Shown piece by piece: positions 1-6,585 of a stretch of 19,687 nt of DNA. Under the pieces are notes generated by a model, which searched no databases, was not told where the DNA came from, and saw only the letters and a program-made list of their open reading frames with translations. The stretch comes from an uncultured Anaerolineales bacterium. GTDB taxonomy: Bacteria > Chloroflexota > Anaerolineae > Anaerolineales > UBA11657. The DNA is taken from contig CAJWIA010000006.1 of assembly GCA_913040765.1 (NCBI GenBank), forward strand, positions 1 through 19,687, given 5' to 3'. Each line of letters opens with the position of its first letter. Within the stretch, counting starts at the first letter, position 1. A program made the position numbers and the translations under genes.

Positions 1-705
1 GGACCGGTAGCATTCGTGAGCTTTTTCAGAATCTTCTGCTGGAGTGCAAGAACTAAATGGAAGCGACATACCTAATGCCTCAATTGCGGATGCCATAGTG
101 TTTGCAGTGTACATTCCACCACAAGCACCGGGGCCAGGACATGATGCTTTGACTATTGCTTTACGGGTCATTTCGTCAATGCTGCCGGCCAAGTGTTCAC
201 CATAACTTTGGAATGCAGAGACGATATCTAGAGGTACATCAGCATGACAGCCTGCCTTTATCGTTCCTCCATAAACCATTATTGCAGGACGATTTATTCT
301 TGCCATAGCAATCATACAGCCGGGCATATTTTTGTCGCAACCTGGTATAGAGATGTTGGCATCATACCATTGGGCACTCATTACTGTTTCGATTGAGTCT
401 GCTATGATTTCACGTGATTGAAGGGAATAGCTCATGCCTTCTGTGCCCATAGAAATGCCGTCACTTACCCCAATAGTGTTGAAACGCATTCCAATCATGC
501 CAGCTGCATCCACTCCTTTTTTTGCCTCTGCTGCCAGATCATTGAGGTGCATATTGCATGTATTGCCTTCATACCACATACTAGCTATACCTACTTGAGG
601 TTTGTCCATATCAGCCTCAGTAAGTCCGGTACCATATAACATGGCTTGTGAACCGCCTTGAGATTTAGGTTGAGTAACGCGAGCACTATATTTGTTCAGC
701 TTCAT
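1..705 (-). CDS. ilvD: Dihydroxy-acid dehydratase, N-terminal 235 residues (runs off left edge)
   Basis: This enzyme dehydrates 2,3-dihydroxy-isovalerate and 2,3-dihydroxy-3-methylvalerate in valine, leucine and isoleucine synthesis, using an Fe-S cluster in the cytoplasm. I translated the reverse strand from the ATG at 705. It gives [12 protein letters not shown] at the start, then the IlvD landmarks [35 protein letters not shown] (cluster-ligand Cys) and [17 protein letters not shown]. The frame is open to base 1, so only about 40% of a usual 550-570 residue protein is visible. The start codon overlaps the stop of the upstream lipoprotein gene (shared bases 703-704), and a GGAG lies 7 bases before it (713-716 on the minus strand), so translational coupling is likely. 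The alternative within this family is a sugar-acid dehydratase (Edd type), but the motifs and length to this point fit IlvD better. Confidence 0.93.
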   Translation of the reverse strand, partial: MKLNKYSARVTQPKSQGGSQAMLYGTGLTEADMDKPQVGIASMWYEGNTCNMHLNDLAAEAKKGVDAAGMIGMRFNTIGVSDGISMGTEGMSYSLQSREIIADSIETVMSAQWYDANISIPGCDKNMPGCMIAMARINRPAIMVYGGTIKAGCHADVPLDIVSAFQSYGEHLAGSIDEMTRKAIVKASCPGPGACGGMYTANTMASAIEALGMSLPFSSCTPAEDSEKAHECYRS

Positions 706-2717
706 TGATAAGCTCCATAGATAGATTCCAAGATACAAAATGGTGTTGAGCCACTTCCACATGTTCCGCGATTATGATCTAGGCTAGAGTTTGCTAGAAT
801 AGCAATCGATAAATCAATGTCAGGTGAATAATACATTACTGATTTACCGCCACCCCCTATATGACCATATATGTCTATAGTGATACCGTTGCTAAGCTCC
901 ATCAAATATATGGCCATCTGGTAACCATAATGGTGCGGCTTATTTGCAAATACTATCGGTTCGATTGAACCGGAATTCAAAAGGTTCGAGCGCGCTGATG
1001 GGGAAATTGCTGATCCCTGTGAGCTATAGAGTTCGTATCCCCAGCGTGCCATGCTCTCTGCTGTCGACACGATACCCGCTGCTGCCCAGGTATTCTTACC
1101 TTGTGCCAATAACCACTCATCTTTGGTGTACCAATTGCAGGCATCTAGCATCCTTCCAAAACCGCTGTTATTACCACATTTACTGCGATCGCCATATTCA
1201 TCGGCTGTATCAGATGGTGCGATATCTTGTGGGAGCAGGGCTGCCGAAATATCTAGAGGGTCGAAGAATATCGATTTGTACAAACGATTGAGAGGCTTTC
1301 CAGCTGCATGTTCTGCAATAATCGCTAGAATTATTGTGTTCGTATCATTGTACTTGTATGTACCCGGATTATTGTAGCCGCTCGGTGTCATGTTGAGATG
1401 CTCAATCGGGTTCCAGGTAGGGTTTGCTTCGATTGCAACGAAATTTTCGCTGATCATATGGTAGGTATTCAGTCCTGATGTCATAGATAATAGTTCGGCT
1501 ATTGTAACGTCGGGGTTGATCCTATCTTTCTCTACTGAGTCATATCCGGGATGGTCTGCTAGCACATTAGATAAGGTGTCAGAAAGAGAATACATTCCAT
1601 CATCTACCTGATCTAATATCAGAGCAGACATAAACGTCTTGGACGTACTTTTTATTTCTAAAGGTGTATTTACGGTCATGTCAGCCGATGAGGTTGCTAT
1701 GCCTTTCGCATATTTCCATAGGTTGCCATCGGAGTATACAGCTATAGATATACCGGCTTTTTCTGCAAGCTGGTCAAATTCTGTATCAACAGAAGCTTGA
1801 AAGGTTGTTTGAAGTATTTCTGTAAATGGCCCGTAAGTATTTGATGATTGAAATGTGGGTACTTGGTCTCGTTCGATGTTAATAGTTACTCTCGGTGTAT
1901 TAGGTTCATCAGATATATCAGATGTGGTTGTATTGTCAGTTGTATTGTCTGTACTTTGAGAAGCAACTGCCTGCTTGTCACATGTATTCCAGGTTTCGCT
2001 CAGGCTATTTAGATGTTCGCCTGAAAGAGTGTCAAATGCTTCTTCAATTCCATTTGCAATTACAGTTTCTTTGGTTTCTGAAGTCATAGAGGATGCACTT
2101 TCAATTAGACAATCACCCATACTTTGACCTTTATCCCATGTGCTCCATTTGCTAACTATATAGGCTGATACAGCTGTCTCAAAAGACAAGTCAGTTGCAG
2201 TTAGTTCTGTGACAGTGCTGCTGTTGTTTTTGTCACTAGGCGTTGAAGCTAGTGTTTCGCATAGATCCCATATTGTGCTCAGATTTTCTAAATTCTGGCC
2301 ATCTAGTTCGTCGAATGCTTCCTCTACTCCATACTCAATGATTGCTTCTCTCACAGCTGGAATTATGGAGTCTGTATTATCAATTAGACACATTCCTATT
2401 GTTTCTCCATCCGTCCATTTTTGCCATACGGTTTGTGTGTATTCTAATACGGATTCAGAGAACTGTATGTTTAGTTCATTTGTATCCTGAATCGTTATTA
2501 GTACAGAATTGGTGGGTGATACGGCAGGTATGTTGGAGGTTTCTTTTGTAGGCGACAAATTTGGAGTTTTGGTTGGTGTAGATGTAGAAACGCTTTCTAT
2601 TTCAATCACTGTGTCAACTTTTTCTTCAGACGGTTGGGTAATATCAGACTCATTATTGCAGGCAATCAATGTTAATGAGGCAATTATTATCGTAGAAAAG
2701 GTTTTTATTATAGTCAT
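702..2717 (-). CDS. Beta-lactamase-fold serine hydrolase lipoprotein with duplicated N-terminal module
   Basis: This is a membrane-anchored extracellular hydrolase of the class C beta-lactamase/DD-peptidase/esterase family; its substrate is unknown. From the ATG at 2717 (671 aa) a short signal ends in lipobox LIAC with Cys20, followed by a Ser/Thr/Pro-rich linker. Two copies of a roughly 69-residue module follow (about residues 86-154 and 179-247), then the catalytic domain from about residue 295. The family triad is visible: SxxK as STSK (Ser357, Lys360), Tyr456-Asn-Asp in PGTYKYND, and HIGG at His619. The start is uncertain. The frame is open further up to a TTG at 2786, with ATGs at 2750 and 2741. 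I prefer 2717 because it gives a compact lipoprotein signal and an AGGAGG lies upstream, though 15 bases away. It sits 86 bp after the asparaginase gene and overlaps ilvD. A role in peptidoglycan or peptide processing is only an inference. Confidence 0.87.
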   Translation of the reverse strand: MTIIKTFSTIIIASLTLIACNNESDITQPSEEKVDTVIEIESVSTSTPTKTPNLSPTKETSNIPAVSPTNSVLITIQDTNELNIQFSESVLEYTQTVWQKWTDGETIGMCLIDNTDSIIPAVREAIIEYGVEEAFDELDGQNLENLSTIWDLCETLASTPSDKNNSSTVTELTATDLSFETAVSAYIVSKWSTWDKGQSMGDCLIESASSMTSETKETVIANGIEEAFDTLSGEHLNSLSETWNTCDKQAVASQSTDNTTDNTTTSDISDEPNTPRVTINIERDQVPTFQSSNTYGPFTEILQTTFQASVDTEFDQLAEKAGISIAVYSDGNLWKYAKGIATSSADMTVNTPLEIKSTSKTFMSALILDQVDDGMYSLSDTLSNVLADHPGYDSVEKDRINPDVTIAELLSMTSGLNTYHMISENFVAIEANPTWNPIEHLNMTPSGYNNPGTYKYNDTNTIILAIIAEHAAGKPLNRLYKSIFFDPLDISAALLPQDIAPSDTADEYGDRSKCGNNSGFGRMLDACNWYTKDEWLLAQGKNTWAAAGIVSTAESMARWGYELYSSQGSAISPSARSNLLNSGSIEPIVFANKPHHYGYQMAIYLMELSNGITIDIYGHIGGGGKSVMYYSPDIDLSIAILANSSLDHNRGTCGSGSTPFCILESIYGAYQ
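1977..2462 (-). repeat. Tandem duplication of a two-cysteine module within the lipoprotein
   Basis: Two protein segments encoded at 2256-2462 and 1977-2183 align without large gaps at an exact 93-residue offset. The shared pattern is W-x2-W-x2-G-x2-(I/M)-G-x-CLI, then G-(V/I)-EEAFD-x-L-x-G-x2-L-x2-LS-x2-W-x2-C. The Cys of CLI and the final Cys are kept in both copies, so each module could form one internal disulfide outside the membrane. The copies have diverged, so this is an old duplication and not a DNA-level repeat. I do not recognise the module as a named domain. Confidence 0.8.
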
Positions 2718-2732
2718 AATAGTTGTAGTAGT

Positions 2733-2738
2733 CCTCCT
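2733..2738 (-). promoter_or_regulatory. AGGAGG ribosome-binding site for the serine-hydrolase lipoprotein
   Basis: A perfect AGGAGG on the minus strand lies 15 bases before the ATG at 2717. The spacing is long, but it lies just inside or downstream of the alternative starts at 2741, 2750 and 2786 and so cannot serve them. It is the main reason for choosing 2717. Confidence 0.5.
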
Positions 2739-2803
2739 CATATGCAACATATGCAACGAGAGTATATACTGATTATTACCAGACAATTAAGTGTACAACA
2801 AAT

Positions 2804-3679
2804 TTATGGTTCAATGAATGCTTTGATTTTTCCCTGGTTATCAATCCAAGCTCTTGACATTCTAGGAGTATTAAATGCGCATCCTAGATTGCCTTTGTTG
2901 TCAATCATTATCAATCCTGCCTGTGATCTAGTCCTAGAATTAAGGATTTGAATAGATTTATTAGTTGCATGTTCTACTGATGTTTCAGTCAGTGTTAGAT
3001 CGCATGCAAGTTTACTCAGAACTACTTTCATTATTGCTTCTCCATCGCCAGTAGCAGATACACCTGCTGTAGTATTGTCGGCATATGTACCACAGCCAAC
3101 TAGGGGTGTATCACCAATGCGGCCTGTTTCCTTGTGTTTAGTTCCGCCAGTTGAAGTTCCGGCAGCAATATTGCCGTAGTTGTCAAGGGCTACGCATCCA
3201 ACTGTGCCATATTTTCTGGATTTATTTATCTCCTTCTTCCATATATTGTGGGTATATTCAGTAATGAACCAATTGGGTTCGCATTCTTCAAGATTTAGGG
3301 TTTGAGCAAATTTTAGAGCACCTTGTCCGCTCAACATGTTGTGCTTACTATCATGTAATATTTGTATTGCTAGACTTATTGGGTTGCGTATTTGACTTAC
3401 TCCAGCTACAGCACCGATGTTAAGGCCATCTCCTTTCATGACCATTGCATCCATTTCAACAAAGCCATCTTGATTGAGGTAGGATCCACGTCCAGCATCG
3501 AACACAGGATTATCCTCCAGTATTCTTATAGAATGCTCTATAGCCGTCAATGAGGTTCCACCTTGATCGAGTATGGCCCATCCGATTTCAATAGCCTCTT
3601 TGCAGCCAGAAAGATGAGCATTGAGATGCTCATCAACAATATCTCCAGCGCCGCCATGTACAATGATCTTGGGCCTCAC
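2804..3679 (-). CDS. Isoaspartyl peptidase / L-asparaginase, Ntn-hydrolase (plant-type) family
   Basis: This enzyme removes isoaspartyl residues from dipeptides and hydrolyses asparagine, in the cytoplasm. It is made as one 291-residue chain that cleaves itself before a Thr to give alpha and beta subunits. The N-terminus has VHGGAGD and the middle has DAGRGS. The autocleavage site is KYG|TVG, making Thr159 the nucleophile. Arg187, Asp190 and Thr210-Gly211 lie at the same spacing from the nucleophile as the known E. coli IaaA residues (Thr179, Arg207, Asp210, Thr230-Gly231), so the active site looks complete. The start is GTG at 3679; I found no better in-frame start upstream and no clear Shine-Dalgarno sequence. 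It is the first gene of a minus-strand run with the lipoprotein and ilvD, and diverges from the S9 peptidase across 71 bp. Glycosylasparaginase is the alternative activity within this family. Confidence 0.94.
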   Translation of the reverse strand: MRPKIIVHGGAGDIVDEHLNAHLSGCKEAIEIGWAILDQGGTSLTAIEHSIRILEDNPVFDAGRGSYLNQDGFVEMDAMVMKGDGLNIGAVAGVSQIRNPISLAIQILHDSKHNMLSGQGALKFAQTLNLEECEPNWFITEYTHNIWKKEINKSRKYGTVGCVALDNYGNIAAGTSTGGTKHKETGRIGDTPLVGCGTYADNTTAGVSATGDGEAIMKVVLSKLACDLTLTETSVEHATNKSIQILNSRTRSQAGLIMIDNKGNLGCAFNTPRMSRAWIDNQGKIKAFIEP

Positions 3680-3737
3680 AGGGCAGTAGTCTACTACAAA
3701 TCGCTTGTGTAGTATAGGTTGTTTTTACAATCCCAGC

Positions 3738-3743
3738 TATAAT
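3738..3743 (+). promoter_or_regulatory. TATAAT -10 box, leaderless promoter of the S9 peptidase gene
   Basis: A consensus TATAAT ends 7 bases before the ATG at 3751. Transcription would therefore begin at or within a base or so of the start codon. No Shine-Dalgarno sequence is present and the -35 region (TAGGTT near 3715-3720) is weak. This points to a leaderless mRNA. Confidence 0.6.
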
Positions 3744-3750
3744 CTTTATT

Positions 3751-5643
3751 ATGTTTGATAAGGATAATCATAACAAGATAATTAGTGCAGGTGATGTGGC
3801 GCGTGGTAAACGGTTTGGTGACATTCAGTGGGATAGTCATGGCAAAACACTAGCATGGCTCCAAAGGAAAGGGCAAGATGCTGTAATTATGGTGAAGGAG
3901 TTTGATTCTGATATATATCCTTATACTGAGATACCATGTGGTGGGGCAAGTGTGAATTATGGTGGCGGGGACTTTACCATTGCGCATAGGCGGGTATTCA
4001 CTGCATGTGATAATGAATTGTGGAGTACGGGATTGCTAGATGGTAAAAGGGTTCTGATCGTTGAATCGGACGGAATGATTGCATCGCCAACAGTTAGTTC
4101 TGATGGGAGGTATGTGGCATATGTAGTAAGTGGCAAGGATAGCGATGAAATAGTTGTGAGTCAATTAATTGGTGATGGTTCATCGGTAGTTGTTTCTAAT
4201 GATTATGAGTTTTATATGCAGCCGAGTTGGCATAAATCTGGTGAATATATCGCCTGCGTAGGCTGGAATTCCCCAGAAATGCCTTGGGATGGGTCAGAGT
4301 TGCAACTTATATGTCTTGAATATGATAAACATGGCTTACGGGAATCTAATAAAGCAGTTCTGGATGGAAGTAAAGACATTGCTGTTTTTCAACCTGTATT
4401 TTCGCCTGATGGCAAATGGATCGCGTATGTAACTGATGTTACAGGATGGGGAGAGTTATATTTGTATGATCTTGACAGTGCGATGGCCAAACGGTTGACT
4501 AGTAGTTTGGCTGAACATGCAAGGCCTGCATGGGGTCAAGGCATGCGTACACTTGCATGGAGCTCTAATAGCGATTCAGTATACGCATTGCGTAGTGAGG
4601 ATACGGTGGTACGACTATGGAAATATGGTGTAGATGGTACTGGCTCTGAAGTTGCCTGGGACAGCAACTATACTGATATTACTACTATAGATGTGTGTCC
4701 AAATGAGAACACGATAGCATGTCTGGCGTCAGGGTCAAATATTCCTGCCAGTATAGTTGCTGTGGGATTAGATAATAGTATGGATGTGCAGGTAATTGCG
4801 CGTGCGCAAGATCGATCTATCTCCTCCAGTAGGTTATCTTTGCCTAAGCCTGTGCGATGGGCCGGCAACGATACAACTATTGTCCATGGCCTATATTATC
4901 CTCCGATTATTGAGTCAAGTGGTTTACCTCCCGGTATTATCATGGTGCACGGTGGCCCCACAGGACAGGCCACATCATCTTTTGATCCAAAGGTTCAATT
5001 TTTTACCAGTAGAGGATATACGGTGTTACAAGTCAATTACCGAGGTAGTACTGGATATGGACGTGATTATATGCTAGAAATGCGCGGTGAATGGGGTAGG
5101 ATTGATCGTGATGATCTGATTAGCGCATCACATTTTTTGGTTGATGAAAAGTTGGTAGATCCAAATCGTATAGTAGCTATGGGCGGTAGTGCAGGAGGGG
5201 CAACCGTATTGTTAGCATTAGTTCATAGTAGTGGCTTGTTTGCTGCTGGGGTCTGTAGCTATCCTGTGACTGACATGATAGGGCTCACGCAAGATACTCA
5301 TAGATTTGAGCGTCACTATTGCCACAATCTGATTGGCGCGTATCCAGCCTATAAGGATATTTATCGTCAGCGTTCAGCTATTTTATCTGCAGATGAGATT
5401 ACTGACCCATTAATTGTATTTCATGGTAGTGACGATAAGGTTGTGCCTATAGAACAGTCTATCGGTGTAGTGAGAAGTCTAAGAGAGCGTGACATACCAC
5501 ATGAATTTCATGTATTTGATGGAGAAGGTCATGGATGGCGTCAGGAAGTCACCATTTCTAAATATTTTACTGCCGTAGAACAGTTTTTAGATAAACATGT
5601 GAAAAACAAAAGACAAGCAACTCAAATAGATAGGCTATATTAG
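3751..5643 (+). CDS. S9 family serine peptidase (acylaminoacyl/dipeptidyl peptidase type)
   Basis: This is a prolyl-oligopeptidase-family enzyme that should cleave short peptides or remove N-terminal (acyl-)aminoacyl groups in the cytoplasm; no signal peptide is visible. Residues from about 20 to 360 form a TolB/PD40-like beta-propeller with repeats such as FSPDGKWIAYV that screens substrates. From about 385 the alpha/beta-hydrolase domain follows: MVHGGPTG near its start, VNYRGSTGYG, the nucleophile elbow GGSAGG (Ser480), HGSDDKVVP (Asp562) and GEGHGW (His594), giving a complete triad. The length of 630 aa is normal for the S9C group. It diverges from the isoaspartyl peptidase, which suggests a shared role in peptide breakdown. 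Its last 9 bases overlap the end of the convergent dehydratase gene. Exact specificity cannot be told from sequence. Confidence 0.94.
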   Translation: MFDKDNHNKIISAGDVARGKRFGDIQWDSHGKTLAWLQRKGQDAVIMVKEFDSDIYPYTEIPCGGASVNYGGGDFTIAHRRVFTACDNELWSTGLLDGKRVLIVESDGMIASPTVSSDGRYVAYVVSGKDSDEIVVSQLIGDGSSVVVSNDYEFYMQPSWHKSGEYIACVGWNSPEMPWDGSELQLICLEYDKHGLRESNKAVLDGSKDIAVFQPVFSPDGKWIAYVTDVTGWGELYLYDLDSAMAKRLTSSLAEHARPAWGQGMRTLAWSSNSDSVYALRSEDTVVRLWKYGVDGTGSEVAWDSNYTDITTIDVCPNENTIACLASGSNIPASIVAVGLDNSMDVQVIARAQDRSISSSRLSLPKPVRWAGNDTTIVHGLYYPPIIESSGLPPGIIMVHGGPTGQATSSFDPKVQFFTSRGYTVLQVNYRGSTGYGRDYMLEMRGEWGRIDRDDLISASHFLVDEKLVDPNRIVAMGGSAGGATVLLALVHSSGLFAAGVCSYPVTDMIGLTQDTHRFERHYCHNLIGAYPAYKDIYRQRSAILSADEITDPLIVFHGSDDKVVPIEQSIGVVRSLRERDIPHEFHVFDGEGHGWRQEVTISKYFTAVEQFLDKHVKNKRQATQIDRLY

Positions 5644-6585
5644 CTGCCTTAATTGTTCTAAGGTTATATTTCCCCCACTCATAATAATTGCTACGCGTTT
5701 TCCTTGCAATCTTTCTCTTAATTTAGCTGCAGCAGCTAATGATGCAGCTCCTGAAGCTTCGACCAGGTTATGAGTTTTTTCAATTCCTAAAACAACTGCA
5801 TCAACTAATTCTTGCTCGCTCACTAAAATAAAGTCATCTAGATGATCCCGTAGTATTTTTTGAGGTACATCAAATGCAGTGCGTGTGGCCAAACCCTCTG
5901 CAAATGTCTCCATTTTGGCTTCTACAGATTTCTGTTCTTTCCATGATAGATATGCGGCAGGTGCTGCCGCTGCCTGTACACCTATGATTTCAACTAGCGG
6001 GTTTATAGCTTTTGCAGCTATACAAGCGCCAGCAGCGCCGCTGCCGCCTCCAATTGGCACTATGATCACGTCTATGTCTGGACGATCCTCCAGTATTTCT
6101 AGAGTATAGGTGCCGACACCAGCTATAATTAGTGGGTCATCACCTGATGACAGGTAATGAAGACCTTCTTTTTCAGAGATATTCTCGATATATTCGCGAC
6201 AATCGTCAAAGTCATTTCCGACAAACCGGACCTCTGCACCTAAATTTTGTGTTGCTTTTACTTTAGCCTCATTGGCACCATTAGGCATTGCTACAATAGC
6301 AGGCACGTTGAATAGGTGAGCTGCATAGGCGACACTTTGACCATGGTTTCCGGTAGAAGCAGTTATTACACCAGTATTGTTGTTATTGGTGTGGAAATGG
6401 GCCATGAAATTTACACCTCCGCGCACTTTGAATGCTCGTGTTGGTAGATGGTTTTCATGCTTGACCCATATTTCTGTGCCCAATACTTCGCTTAAGGTAG
6501 GATACTGATAAATTGGCGTGGGCTTAAGGTAAGGAGCAATTGTTCTTTGAGCCTGCAATATATCTTGGAAAGTAGGAACGATCAT
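5635..6585 (-). CDS. PLP-dependent threonine/serine dehydratase (no ACT domain)
   Basis: This fold-type II PLP enzyme deaminates threonine to 2-oxobutyrate and/or serine to pyruvate in the cytoplasm. Lys53 in AFKVRGG is the expected Schiff-base lysine. STGNHGQ (77-83) is the substrate/PLP loop, GGGSGAAG (179-186) binds the cofactor phosphate, and SGGN lies near the C-terminus. At 316 aa it lacks the C-terminal ACT regulatory domain of biosynthetic IlvA, so allosteric inhibition by isoleucine is not expected. The usual SFK is AFK and the usual RGA is RGG here, changes also found in EutB-like and other dehydratases. The ATG overlaps the valS stop (ATGA), so the two are almost certainly co-transcribed. 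It may supply 2-oxobutyrate for isoleucine synthesis or act catabolically. Serine racemase is a less likely alternative. Confidence 0.9.
   Translation of the reverse strand: MIVPTFQDILQAQRTIAPYLKPTPIYQYPTLSEVLGTEIWVKHENHLPTRAFKVRGGVNFMAHFHTNNNNTGVITASTGNHGQSVAYAAHLFNVPAIVAMPNGANEAKVKATQNLGAEVRFVGNDFDDCREYIENISEKEGLHYLSSGDDPLIIAGVGTYTLEILEDRPDIDVIIVPIGGGSGAAGACIAAKAINPLVEIIGVQAAAAPAAYLSWKEQKSVEAKMETFAEGLATRTAFDVPQKILRDHLDDFILVSEQELVDAVVLGIEKTHNLVEASGAASLAAAAKLRERLQGKRVAIIMSGGNITLEQLRQLI

Noticed and set aside
418..639. 73-codon plus-strand open frame near the left edge
   Set aside because: It lies opposite ilvD coding sequence that carries the conserved IlvD motifs.
3686..3697. Short inverted repeat GTAGT-CT-ACTAC in the divergent region before the S9 gene
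   Set aside because: Arms of 5 bases around a 2-base centre are expected by chance in AT-rich DNA and it aligns with no promoter element I can place.
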